A stretch of 64,000 nucleotides of DNA from DASQHL01 sp963843685 (GTDB lineage Bacteria; Chloroflexota; Dehalococcoidia; DSTF01; JACRBR01), in the NCBI GenBank assembly GCA_963843685.1, contig CAWJLO010000010.1, positions 868,001 through 932,000 of the forward strand, given 5' to 3'. Every line of letters starts with the position of its first letter. Within the stretch, counting starts at the first letter, position 1. The translations under genes were made by a program, and so were the position numbers. Positions 26,303-35,717 of this stretch are shown piece after piece. Under the pieces are notes generated by a model, which was not told the origin of the DNA, did no database searches, and saw only the letters and a program-made list of their open reading frames with translations.

Positions 26303-28119
26303 GCGCGTCTCCCTTCGGCCTCGCGAATCGCCAGCGCCGCCGCAATGAGACCGATGTGGCTGAATGCCTGCGGGAAGTTGCCGAGCGCCTCCAGCGTCGC
26401 CGGGTCGATCTGCTCGGCCATCAGCCCCAGGTCGTTCTGCGCCTTGAGGGTCGTGCTGAAGACGTCGTGCGCCTCGCCCACACGGCCCGCCTTGGCGAGC
26501 GCCGCAGCCAGCCAGAAGTTGCAGATCACAAACGCGCCTTCGGAACCGCTGAGCCCGTCTTCGCCCAGATAGCGCCGCAGGAAACCGCGATCCGCCAGCT
26601 GCGACTGGATCGCGCTGATGGTGGACGCCATGCGCGGGTCGTCGGCCTCGATGAACCCGACGAGCGGAAGCATCAGCAGCGCCGCATCCAGCCCCTCGCC
26701 GTCCAGCGCCTGCATGAACGTCCCGCGCTCGGCGCTGAACCCTCGCTCCAGGACAGCGCGGCGTATCGCATCAGCCTCTCCCCGCCATCGGGCCGGATCG
26801 CCGCGGATGTGGCCGTCCTCCGCGAGCGACGCCGCGTGCTGCATCGCGCTCCACGCCATCACCTTGGAGTGGGTGTAGTGGCGCGGGGCCACGCGCGGCT
26901 CCCAGATGCCGTTGTCCGGATCGCGCCAGTGGTCGGCGACGTAGCCGATCACTCTCTGCACGAACGACGCCGCATCGTCGGTCATCAGGTCTTGCGTGTC
27001 GATCACGTAGGTGTGGAGCGCGTCGATCAGCTCTCCGTACACATCGAACTGGTGCTGCGTGGAGGCGCCGTTCCCGATTCTGACGGGCGCCGACCCGCGA
27101 TACCCCTCGAAGTTCGCCAGCTGCGACTCGGGAATGTGCGTCTCGCCCGTCAGCGTGTACATCGGATTGAGTCGTGGCGCCGACTGCCTGGTGGCATGCA
27201 TCAACCAACCGGCGAACGCCTCCGCCTCGCGCCTCAACCCCAGCTCGAGGAACGCCTTGATCGTGAAGGACGCGTCGCGGAGCCAGCAGTAGCGATAGTC
27301 CCAGTTGCGCTCGCCGCCAATCTCCTCCGGGAGCGACGTCGTCGCGGCCGCGGCGATTGCGCCCGAAGGCGCGGACGACAGCAACTTCAACGCCAGCGCG
27401 CTCCGCACCACCTGCTCGCGGTACGGCCCCTGGTACACGCAGTCGCCGGCCCAGCCCCGCCAGAATGCGAGCGATCGCTCGTACGCCCAGTCCACGTAGC
27501 CGTCAGACAGGATCACGCCCGGCTCGTACTCGGAGTACGCGAGCGAGAAGCGCAGCCGCTTCCCGGCCTCAGCGGCGAACACGGCCGATGCGTTGTCCGA
27601 TCCGACTTCGAGCGGCACCGCGCTCCTCAGATGCACGGAGTACGGCCCTCGCGACGCCGTCAGCTCGAACTGGTCGCGCGCCCGGAGCCTGGGACGCTGT
27701 CGCCCGTAATCCGGGCGCGGTTCGTAGTCGAGGCGCATGGGCATGCGCCCGCGTCTGCACTCGACGATCCGCAGTATCGCGCGCAGTGGTTGCAACGCCG
27801 CGCGCTTCTCGTCCTCGGTGAGCGCGGGCATGAAGTCGATGACGGACGCCTCGCCGTCATCGCTGACGAAGGTCGTCTCGAGTATGTTCGTGTCGGGCAC
27901 ATACCGCCGCTGCGACTCATACGGCACGTCCGGCGCGATGCGGAAGAAGCCACCGCTCTCCCAGTCCAGCAAGCGCCCGAAGAGCGACGGGCTGTCGAAG
28001 CTCGGCGCGCAGAACCAGTCGATCGACGCCTCGCGCGACACCAGCGCGCAGGCACGCGAATCCCCGATCAGCCCGTAATCGCCGATCGCCGGATACCGCC
28101 TGCCCCGCTCGCTGCCCAC
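26299..28119 (-). CDS. Glycoside hydrolase family 15 protein (glucoamylase/trehalase-like)
   Basis: A 606-residue GH15 enzyme with an N-terminal trehalase-like beta domain (about 1-220, opening IGDYGLIGDSRACALVS and SIDWFCAPSFDSPSLFG) and an (alpha/alpha)6 barrel. Barrel landmarks include RNWDYRYCWLRDASF, containing the catalytic-acid region, and WEPRVAPRHYTHSKVMAW. Members hydrolyse alpha-1,4-glucans from the non-reducing end or trehalose. It starts at GTG. It heads a co-directional block with glucose dehydrogenase and treZ/treY. Whether it acts on maltodextrin or trehalose cannot be told from sequence, and the two options have opposite meanings for the pathway. Confidence 0.88.
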   Translation of the reverse strand: MGSERGRRYPAIGDYGLIGDSRACALVSREASIDWFCAPSFDSPSLFGRLLDWESGGFFRIAPDVPYESQRRYVPDTNILETTFVSDDGEASVIDFMPALTEDEKRAALQPLRAILRIVECRRGRMPMRLDYEPRPDYGRQRPRLRARDQFELTASRGPYSVHLRSAVPLEVGSDNASAVFAAEAGKRLRFSLAYSEYEPGVILSDGYVDWAYERSLAFWRGWAGDCVYQGPYREQVVRSALALKLLSSAPSGAIAAAATTSLPEEIGGERNWDYRYCWLRDASFTIKAFLELGLRREAEAFAGWLMHATRQSAPRLNPMYTLTGETHIPESQLANFEGYRGSAPVRIGNGASTQHQFDVYGELIDALHTYVIDTQDLMTDDAASFVQRVIGYVADHWRDPDNGIWEPRVAPRHYTHSKVMAWSAMQHAASLAEDGHIRGDPARWRGEADAIRRAVLERGFSAERGTFMQALDGEGLDAALLMLPLVGFIEADDPRMASTISAIQSQLADRGFLRRYLGEDGLSGSEGAFVICNFWLAAALAKAGRVGEAHDVFSTTLKAQNDLGLMAEQIDPATLEALGNFPQAFSHIGLIAAALAIREAEGRRA

Positions 28120-28307
28120 CCGATCATCCTAATCGGCGCCGCGTGCTGGCGGTACCAACAGCGCGATTCGCCGCAACCGGGGCCGTTGCACCGGACCCAT
28201 CGAGACCGCCAGCACAGCGCGGGCCATGTAGCTCCTGTCAAGGTGCTGATCGCCTCTCCCGCGCCCCGCCACTGACGCGTTATGGTCGAGGAGAAGGGGT
28301 GTGCGAG

Positions 28308-28811
28308 ATGGGGGTCGAGATCTACCGCGCAGGTGACGCTACTACGGCTGGCGCGCCGGGCATACCGTCGCACGGCTCCCAGCGCGTCCCCGTCAAGGTG
28401 TACGAGTCGGCCGACCGCCTCACCATCGCCGCGCCGATGCCCGGCATGGCCGTCGACGACATCGCGGTGGAGATCACGCCCGGGAATCAGTTGATTCTGC
28501 ACGGCACCGGCCGCGGCACGCTCAAGGACGAGAACCTCGTCCTGCTCGACGAGTGGGACCCCGGCCCGTACTGCCGCGAGATCACGCTCCCTGCCCCTGT
28601 CGATGGCAGCATGGCCAACGTCACCTATCGCAACGGCATCCTCGTCGTCTCACTGCCGTTCGCCTCCCGGACCCGACCCGCACACCTGAAGCTGGAGCCG
28701 ATGGGCAGCGACTACGGCGAGCGGGTCGGCAACGCGGGGCACCCCGTGCACCGCGTGACGGCGGCGGAGCACGGCGGGTCGGCCCCCTCGCATCACCAGC
28801 ACCACGTGTAG
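28308..28811 (+). CDS. Hsp20/alpha-crystallin-like small heat-shock protein
   Basis: A 167-residue small heat-shock protein that would hold unfolding proteins for later refolding. The alpha-crystallin domain spans about residues 20-130, with the VKVYESADRLTIAAPMPGM start, the VEITPGNQLILHGTG strand and a YRNGILVVSLPF end matching the family GVLxVxxP strand. The C-terminus is histidine-rich (HHQHHV) and lacks a clear IxI motif. GTG 28299 is an alternative start; both lie near the GAGGAGAAGGGG ribosome-binding stretch. It diverges from GH15 and is 16 bases before the exchanger gene. Confidence 0.82.
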   Translation: MGVEIYRAGDATTAGAPGIPSHGSQRVPVKVYESADRLTIAAPMPGMAVDDIAVEITPGNQLILHGTGRGTLKDENLVLLDEWDPGPYCREITLPAPVDGSMANVTYRNGILVVSLPFASRTRPAHLKLEPMGSDYGERVGNAGHPVHRVTAAEHGGSAPSHHQHHV

Positions 28812-28815
28812 CGCC

Positions 28816-28821
28816 TACACT
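28816..28821 (+). promoter_or_regulatory. Probable -10 box for the exchanger-ATPase pair
   Basis: TACACT ends six bases before the GTG start of the exchanger gene, leaving no room for a leader. It overlaps the region just after the Hsp20 stop. Confidence 0.45.
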
Positions 28822-28827
28822 GATCGG

Positions 28828-29832
28828 GTGTTCATCCTCACGCTGATCACCGCCTCCATTGTCATCGTGGTCGCTGGCGTCGTGCTCGCGAGCAGCGGCG
28901 AGCGTATCGCCGACGTGACGGGCATCGGCCAGGCGTGGTTCGGCGCATTCTTCATCGCCGGGGCAACCTCGCTGCCCGAGCTCGCTACGGGCACCTCCGC
29001 CGTGCTTCGCGACAACCCCGGCCTGGCCGTGGGCGATCTCTTCGGCAGCAACATGGCCAACATGGCCATCCTCGGCCTGCTGGCGCTGGCACTTCCCGGC
29101 GCGCGCATCTTCGCGCGCGATGCCGTCGAGCTCACGATCACCGGCTCCGTGGGCGTGATCCTCACGGGGATCGCGTCCCTCTTCGTCATCGCCCGCGTCG
29201 CGCACAGCGTGGCTGGCGCGTTCAGCGTGGGCTCGCTCGTCCTGCTGGCCGTCTGGGTGGGCGCGCTGATCCTGCTGCCGGGCTACCGCGCCACGCTCGC
29301 CGAAGGAGCGCTCCCGGAGGAGCCGGCGGAACGTCCCACGCGCCGCTGGCCGGGTCGCATCCTTCTGCTGCAGTTCACCGGCGCGGCCGTCGCGATCCTG
29401 GTCGCCGCGCCGACGCTCACGTCCTCCGCGGACGAGCTCGTGCGTCGCTCCGGGCTCGACGCCACGTTCGTCGGCGTGATCGTGCTTGCCGTCGCGACGT
29501 CGCTTCCGGAGCTGGCGACCTCCTGGGCGGCGGCCCGAGCCGGCGCGCTCGACCTCGCGGTGAGCAACCTCTTCGGCAGCAACGCCATGAACATGGTCAT
29601 CCTCGTGTGGCTCGACCTCCTCTACGTCCGCCGGCCCCTGCTGGACACCGCCGACCGCAGCGCAGCTGCCGCCGGCATCATCGCCATCCTCCTGATGATG
29701 ATTGGCCTCACGGCGATGGCCTTACGGGCTCAGCGGCGTCGCATGCCTGTTGAGACGACCGGCGTCATCATGCTGGCAGCCTATGTCGCTGGCGTCGTGC
29801 TCGTCTGGTCCATTGGCGCGAGTCCAGGATGA
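28828..29832 (+). CDS. Calcium/cation antiporter (CaCA superfamily)
   Basis: A 334-residue membrane exchanger, probably extruding Ca2+ against H+ or Na+. Both signature alpha repeats are present: GATSLPELATG with GDLFGSNMAN, and VATSLPELATSW with SNLFGSNAMNM, arranged as an inverted pair around a central linker with a cytoplasmic loop. There are about ten membrane segments. The start is GTG and its stop overlaps the ATG of the P-type ATPase (ATGA), so the two transporters are translationally coupled. Calcium is the family's usual ion, but the exact specificity is not proven. Confidence 0.88.
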   Translation: MFILTLITASIVIVVAGVVLASSGERIADVTGIGQAWFGAFFIAGATSLPELATGTSAVLRDNPGLAVGDLFGSNMANMAILGLLALALPGARIFARDAVELTITGSVGVILTGIASLFVIARVAHSVAGAFSVGSLVLLAVWVGALILLPGYRATLAEGALPEEPAERPTRRWPGRILLLQFTGAAVAILVAAPTLTSSADELVRRSGLDATFVGVIVLAVATSLPELATSWAAARAGALDLAVSNLFGSNAMNMVILVWLDLLYVRRPLLDTADRSAAAAGIIAILLMMIGLTAMALRAQRRRMPVETTGVIMLAAYVAGVVLVWSIGASPG

Positions 29833-32453
29833 GCGGGAAAACGACGGCCCTCGGGCCTCGACCATGGCACGCGCTGCCCGTTTCCGAGGTCATCGATGCG
29901 CTGGAGACGGACGCCACGGTGGGCTTGACGGCGGCCGAAGCGAATCGCCGACTCTCCAAGTTCGGACCCAACCGACTTCCGGAGGAGCGCGCACCGTCCT
30001 GGGGTGTTCGTCTGGCGGGTCAGTTCAAGCAACTGCTCGTGATCCTCCTGATCGCCGCCGCCGTCGTGTCCGCGCTGATCGGCGAGCGCCTGGACGCCAT
30101 CGCGATCGGTGCCATCGTCGTCGTCAACGCGCTCCTTGGCTTCGTCCAGGAGTCTCGCGCCGGGCGGGCGCTGGACGCCTTGCGCGCGATGACCACGCCA
30201 ACGGCCCACGTCGTCCGGGAAGGCCGCCATCTGCAGATCGACGCGACCGATCTCGTGCCCGGAGACGTGCTCGTGGTGAGCGCGGGCGACACGGTGCCGG
30301 CCGATGCCCGCCTGGTCGAGGCCGCGTCTTTGCGCACGGATGAGGCGTTGCTGACCGGAGAGTCTGCGCCCGTACCAAAGGACGTGGCCGCGGTCGATCC
30401 AGACGCCGACCTGGGCGATCGCTCCTCCATCATCTACCACGGGACGCTGGCAGTAGCGGGGCGAGCGCGCGCCATCGCAACCGCCACGGGCGCCGGCACC
30501 GAGATGGGGAAGATCGCCCTTTCGGTCTCACGCCAACACCGGCCGAACACTCCGCTGCAGCAGCGCCTTGAGCGTCTGGGCCGGGCACTCGTCGTCGCAG
30601 CCATGCTTCTCTCGGTGGCCGTGTTCAGCGTGAGCCTGCTGCGTGGCCTCGGTTTCAAGACCGGATTCTTCACGGCCGTCAGCCTCTCCGTCGCCGCCGT
30701 CCCCGAGGGCCTCCCGGCCGCCTCGACGATCGTGCTCGCCCTGGGCGTCCAGCGCATGGCGAAGAGGCACGCTTTGATGCGGCGCCTGTCCGCCGTGGAG
30801 ACGCTCGGGTCCGTCACGGTGATCTGCGTCGACAAGACCGGCACGCTCACCGAGAACTCGATGCGCGTCGAAGAGCTGTGGCTTGACGGCGCAACCCACA
30901 CCATCGATGACACAGGCAGCGTTGACGGCGACCTCCTGGCGCGCCTCCTCACCATCTCCGTGCTGTGCAACGATGCCGCGGTCGCGGAGTCTTCGACGCA
31001 CGGCGACCCGACCGAGATCGCGCTCCTGCGGCTCGCCGACTCACTCCGACCCGACCTCCGCGCGAGGTCGAGCGACGTGCCGCGGGTGCGCGAGATCGCA
31101 TTCGACACGACGCGGCGGAGAATGACGGTCGAGGTAGATGCGCCGGAGATGAACCCCGTCCTCATGAAGGGCGCGCCCGAGGCGGTGCTCGCGCACGCCA
31201 CAACCGTCGCGCGCGACGGGCGGACGCTCCCGCTCGACGAGCGCGCGCGCGCCAGGATCCTGTCCGATGCGGAGGCGATGGCGGAGCGCGGGTTGCGAGT
31301 CCTCGCGTTGGCGGATGGCCCGACGTCGTCGATGCCGGATGAACGCGGCCTGACGCTGGTCGGGCTCGTGGGAATGGCAGATCCGCTCCGAGCGGAAGCG
31401 CGTCCTGCCATCGCGCGCGCGATCGACGCGGGTGTCAGGGTGGTGATGATCACCGGCGATCACGCGATGACGGCGCGCGCCATCGCCAGGGAGGCGGGCC
31501 TCGGCGACGTGCGGACGATCACGGGCAGGGATCTCTCGGAGCTGCCCGACTCCGAACTCCCGCGCCTGGTGCGTGATACGGACGTCTTCGCCCGTGTCAC
31601 CAGCGAACACAAGCTCCGCATCGTGGAGGCGTTGCGGGCACAGGGCGATGTCGTCGCGATGACGGGCGACGGCGTGAACGACGCTCCCGCGCTTCGCGCC
31701 GCGGACATCGGCGTCGCGATGGGCGTTGGAGGCACCGACGTCGCGCGGGACGCCTCAGACCTCGTCCTCGCCGACAACAACTTCAACACGATCGTGGCGG
31801 CGGTCGAAGAAGGCCGCACGGTGTTCGCGAACATCCGCTCGCTCATCCACTTCCTGCTGACCTGCAATCTCGCCGAGGTCGTCGTCGTGTTCGGGCTGCT
31901 GGTCACCGTGGGCGCAACGCCTCTCCTCCCGTTGCAGATCCTCTTCGTGAACCTGTTGACCGACAGCCTTCCGGCGTTGGCACTGGGCGTCGAGCCGCCG
32001 GAGCCGGAGTTCATGCGGTCTGGCCCCAGGCGGTCAACGACGATCTTCGACCGGGATTCCGCGGCCGCCCTGTTCGGAATCGGTGCGCTCATCGCGTTGG
32101 CGACACTCGCCGCCTACGCCTGGGGGCAGGCGACCGGCGACGACGCGCGGGCATCGCGCCTCACCTTCGCGACCCTCATCGGAAGCCAGCTCGCCGCGTC
32201 GTTCGCCTTCCGCAGCGAGCTGCGCTCGGTCATCCACCTGCCGCGGAACCCCTGGCTCCTGGTCGCGGTCGCGGCGTCCGCCCTGGCGCTGGTGGCGGTC
32301 TTCTACGTCCCGGGGCTGCGCGACGCCTTCGAGACGGGAGCACTCTCCGCATCCGAATGGGGAACCGTCGCTGGACTCTCTCTGACGCCACTTATCGTGG
32401 TGGAGCTCGTCAAACTCACCGGCATCGCGCGACGCCTGCCGGGCCACGCGTAG
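29829..32453 (+). CDS. P-type cation-transporting ATPase (P2 type, Ca2+-ATPase-like)
   Basis: An 874-residue P2-type ATPase with all functional motifs: LTGESAPVPK (actuator), the phosphorylated aspartate in DKTGTLTENS (around residue 335), MKGAPEAVL (nucleotide binding), MITGDHAMTA and TGDGVNDAPALRAADIG (hinge). The membrane helix motif AAVPEGLPA matches calcium pumps rather than heavy-metal or Kdp pumps. The N-terminus carries the cation-ATPase N domain (DATVGLTAAEANRRLSKFG). It is coupled to the CaCA exchanger by a four-base overlap, and together they look like a calcium-efflux unit. Confidence 0.92.
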   Translation: MSGKTTALGPRPWHALPVSEVIDALETDATVGLTAAEANRRLSKFGPNRLPEERAPSWGVRLAGQFKQLLVILLIAAAVVSALIGERLDAIAIGAIVVVNALLGFVQESRAGRALDALRAMTTPTAHVVREGRHLQIDATDLVPGDVLVVSAGDTVPADARLVEAASLRTDEALLTGESAPVPKDVAAVDPDADLGDRSSIIYHGTLAVAGRARAIATATGAGTEMGKIALSVSRQHRPNTPLQQRLERLGRALVVAAMLLSVAVFSVSLLRGLGFKTGFFTAVSLSVAAVPEGLPAASTIVLALGVQRMAKRHALMRRLSAVETLGSVTVICVDKTGTLTENSMRVEELWLDGATHTIDDTGSVDGDLLARLLTISVLCNDAAVAESSTHGDPTEIALLRLADSLRPDLRARSSDVPRVREIAFDTTRRRMTVEVDAPEMNPVLMKGAPEAVLAHATTVARDGRTLPLDERARARILSDAEAMAERGLRVLALADGPTSSMPDERGLTLVGLVGMADPLRAEARPAIARAIDAGVRVVMITGDHAMTARAIAREAGLGDVRTITGRDLSELPDSELPRLVRDTDVFARVTSEHKLRIVEALRAQGDVVAMTGDGVNDAPALRAADIGVAMGVGGTDVARDASDLVLADNNFNTIVAAVEEGRTVFANIRSLIHFLLTCNLAEVVVVFGLLVTVGATPLLPLQILFVNLLTDSLPALALGVEPPEPEFMRSGPRRSTTIFDRDSAAALFGIGALIALATLAAYAWGQATGDDARASRLTFATLIGSQLAASFAFRSELRSVIHLPRNPWLLVAVAASALALVAVFYVPGLRDAFETGALSASEWGTVAGLSLTPLIVVELVKLTGIARRLPGHA

Positions 32454-32537
32454 CTGAACGCCGCGATCACACCGCCCTCACAATGCAACCAGATCGCACG
32501 TCCGTAGCGTGCGCGGAAACGTACTCTCATCGATGGT

Positions 32538-32550
32538 CTAGACTGCTTCC
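32538..32550 (+). promoter_or_regulatory. CTAGACTGCTTCC motif upstream of the transglutaminase-like gene
   Basis: This 13-mer recurs exactly at 42396 before the GT39 gene. It contains the -10-like TAGACT. It may be a shared promoter element or chance. Confidence 0.3.
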
Positions 32551-32596
32551 AGGCGGCGCATACGGCGTACGCCAGCCCGCATGGGACATCGGTGAG

Positions 32597-34892
32597 ATGA
32601 GCGACGTGACCGCACATGCGCCACCAGCCGAGGCGGTCGCGCCCGGAGCGCGGCCCCTGAACGTGGTTGGGCGCCCGTTGCTGTGGGACGACGCGCTCAC
32701 CCTCCTCATCGCGGGCGCCGCGTTCACTGTTGTTGCGATCAATGTCCAATCTGCGGACTGGGTCAGCGGGGCGCCCCTGCTGTTCCCGATCGGCCTGCTC
32801 GCGCTGATCGCGGCGTACGCGCTCTCGCGGGTGAGATTGAGCGCCCTCATACTCCTGCCTGCGGGCCTGTTCACCGGTGCGACGATCGTCTACCTCCAAC
32901 TGATGGCGATCGTGCCCGGCGACACGCTGCGAATACGATCGACCGCGCTCGTCGCCCGCATGCACCACTGGTGGTATGCCGTCACGCAGCACGGCACGAG
33001 CCGCGACGCGCTGCCCATCATCGTCATCATGCTCGCACTGACGTGGATCGGCGCCTTCATCGCCGCCTGGGCGATCTTCCGCTGGAGGAACGCCATCCTC
33101 GGCCTCGTTCCGGGCGCGGGCGCGCTGATCTGGGACGCGGCCTTCAGCCCGGGCCGGTTCAGCGTCACCGCGCTGCTCTACGTCATCCTCGGCTCGCTGC
33201 TCTTCATGCGTCTGCGCGTGTTGAGGGAGCAGACGCGCTGGCGACGCGAAGGGGTGTCCTACCCGCGCTTCCTCGCGCTGCCGGTGCTCAACGCCTCGTT
33301 CTGGGCAACGATCGCCCTGTTGGGCGCCGCGTGGCTCCTGCCCGCCGGCACGGAGTCAGCGTCCGCGAACGCGCAGTGGGACTCCATCACGAGCCCTCTC
33401 ACCTCGCATCTGACCTCGGTCGCCGGGGCGTTCGTCGGCATCAATCCGGACAAGGGCGCGAAGATACACGCGCTGCGCGACGCGCTGCTGCTCGACGGTG
33501 TGATCACCTTGGGCGACCTGCCCGCGGGCGAAGTGAGCGTCCACCTGCCTCCTGGCGTCGCGCCGTTCGTGCGCGTCGAGTCGTTCCAGCAGTACAGCCG
33601 CGGCGGCTGGCAGGTCAACGGGCAGTCCGAGCAGTCGCTCCCGGCCGGCAGCGCAGCCGACGTCCAGGACCCCCGCGACGGCACGCTGCCGCTCCTGCGC
33701 AAGCCGGTCGCCGTGACGGTGACGGTCGCCGGCGGCAACGGCGACCGGCTCCTCAGCGTCGGACAGCCGCTCAAGTCGAACCGCTCCGCCAGCGCGACAA
33801 CCGGCGATGATCGGCCGGACGTGAGCAGCATCGAACCGTCGAGTCACCTGGGCAACGGCTCCGTGTACACCGTCATCGGCAGCGCCAGTGCCGCCACCGC
33901 GGATCAGCTCCGCGCCGCCGGTACGGACTACCCCTCGTGGGTCACGCAGAGCTACCTCCAGCTGCCTCGCCGCCTGCCCTCCCGCGTCGCCGAGCAGGCG
34001 CGCGCGATCACGGCCGACGACACCAACCCCTTCGACGCCGCGACGGCGATCGAAGCGTACCTGCGGACCTTCCCCGTCGACGGCTCGGCGCCGGCGGCTC
34101 AGGACCGGCGCGACCCCGTCGACGAGTTCTTGTTCGATGCGGGGCGAGGCGGCTTCGCGCAACACGCATCGGCGATGACCGTCATGCTGCGCACGCTGGG
34201 CATCCCCGCCCGCCTGGCGTCAGGCTACGTGCTCGATCCGTCGCAGCAGACGGCTGACGGGACGTTCGAACTCACGCTGGCGCAGTCGTTCGCGTGGCCC
34301 GAGGTCTTCTTCCCCGGCGCCGGCTGGGTGGAGTTCAACCCGACGCCGTCGGAGCCGTTGATCACGCGGCCGCTCGTCCCGCAGACGCAGGTACCAGCCT
34401 GAGCCGCCGCTTCCGGCCCCGACCTCCGCCACCAGCACGGACTTGCTCTCGCTGCCCGGCATACCGAACATCGCCGACGTCGCCGGCAGCGTGTCGCCGA
34501 CTGCCTGGCGCAACATCCTGCTGACCGCGCTGGCGGCGGTCGTCGCATGCGGGTCGGTCGGCGGAATCGCCGCCTGGGAGCTGAGCGTGCGGCGCCTCAG
34601 CCTGACCGAGCGCCTGTGGGAGAAGACCGTGCGGCTCGGGTCGCTGGCGGGCGCTCCTCCCGGAGCCGCACGACACGCCTCGCGCATACGCCGCGAAGCT
34701 CGAGCGCGCCCTGCCGGCGGCCGGCGCCGTCGCCTACATCGCATCTCGATACGAGCGCTTCCGCTTCGGCAATAAGACGCCGTCGGCGGCAGAGGCCCGA
34801 CAACTGCGATCAGCGTGGCGGTCGGCGCGCGGCGCCCTGCTGCGGAGTGTTCTGCGCCTGGATCGGCGGCCTGATGACACGGACGACGGCAC
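32597..34892 (+). pseudogene. Transglutaminase-like membrane protein, two frameshifts, catalytic residues lost
   Basis: Has the layout of TgpA-type proteins: about seven membrane segments (residues 30-250), a periplasmic transglutaminase-like domain (around 440-585), another membrane helix and a C-terminal DUF4129. The first frame ends at a TGA near 34402. The coding pattern continues in two other frames (SLPGIPNIADVAG onward, then PHDTPRAYAAKLERAL and ERFRFGNK) to 34892. Within the intact part the core reads GFAQHASAM where active enzymes have GYCEHFASAM-like sequence, so cysteine is replaced (A521). The motif SFAWPEVFFPG has F565 in place of the catalytic histidine. The cross-linking or protease chemistry should be absent even if the frame is repaired. 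Confidence 0.75.
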
Positions 34893-35013
34893 CTGACGTG
34901 GCGCCGCGTCTCCTTTACCGACCATTAACGATGGCGGGGCACTCGCGCCCGCTTCGCCGGGCTGGCGCATCCTTCAAGCGGCTCCGCCTCGCGAATGAGG
35001 CGATCCGCCAGCG

Positions 35014-35589
35014 TTACGCGCCCTGCCGCGCAGCTTCCTTGAGCCGCTGACTGAACAACTTGCGAAACTTCGCCACCTTCGGCCCGATCACCGCCCGGCA
35101 GTAGCCGGAGTTCGGATTCCGCCGGAAGTAGTCCTCGTGATACTCCTCGGCCGGATAGAACTCGCCCGCATCCGAGACGGCCGTCACGATCGGGTCGGCG
35201 AACTCCCCCGACGTGCCCAGCCGGGCGATCACATCGCGCGCGATCCCCGCCTGCTCCGGCGACGTCGCGAAGATCTCGGACCGGTACTGCGTCCCGACGT
35301 CTGCGCCCTGCCGGTTCAGCGTCGTGGGGTCGTGGATCGCGAAGAAGACGTCGAGCAGATCCTCGTAGCCGATGACGTCGGGCCGGAACCGCACCCGCAC
35401 CGCCTCCGCGTGCCCCGTCCGGCCGGAGCACACGGCCTCGTACGTCGGATTGGCGATGCTGCCGCCGATGTATCCGGACTGCACGGACTCCACGCCGTCC
35501 AGGTCACGAAAGACGGCGTCGAGGCACCAGAAACAACCCCCAGCCAGGATCGCCACGTCCGTCGCCGGTTGCGTTGTGCTGTCGTTCAC
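35014..35589 (-). CDS. msrA: Peptide-methionine (S)-S-oxide reductase
   Basis: Reduces the S epimer of methionine sulfoxide in oxidised proteins. It is 191 residues with the catalytic cysteine in GGCFWCLDAVF, the family signature, and the GHAEAVRV and EYHEDYFRRNP motifs. Beyond the catalytic cysteine, C-terminal cysteine C-rich recycling motifs are limited to SGYCRA. The GTG start has AGGGAGG upstream. It diverges from the PQQ-type sugar dehydrogenase; the 128 bases between them must hold both promoters. Its partner msrB is at 12.6 kb and is frameshifted. Confidence 0.95.
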   Translation of the reverse strand: MNDSTTQPATDVAILAGGCFWCLDAVFRDLDGVESVQSGYIGGSIANPTYEAVCSGRTGHAEAVRVRFRPDVIGYEDLLDVFFAIHDPTTLNRQGADVGTQYRSEIFATSPEQAGIARDVIARLGTSGEFADPIVTAVSDAGEFYPAEEYHEDYFRRNPNSGYCRAVIGPKVAKFRKLFSQRLKEAARQGA

Positions 35590-35717
35590 GGGACCTCCCT
35601 CTCGAATGTTGCGCTCGCGCTATGCGGCGCACTCTTCTGACGTTCAGGCGGGAATTTAACCGCACAAGCACTCGCCTGGCCGAAGCGAAGTGGCCGCCGT
35701 GTGCGTATCCTCTCTGT

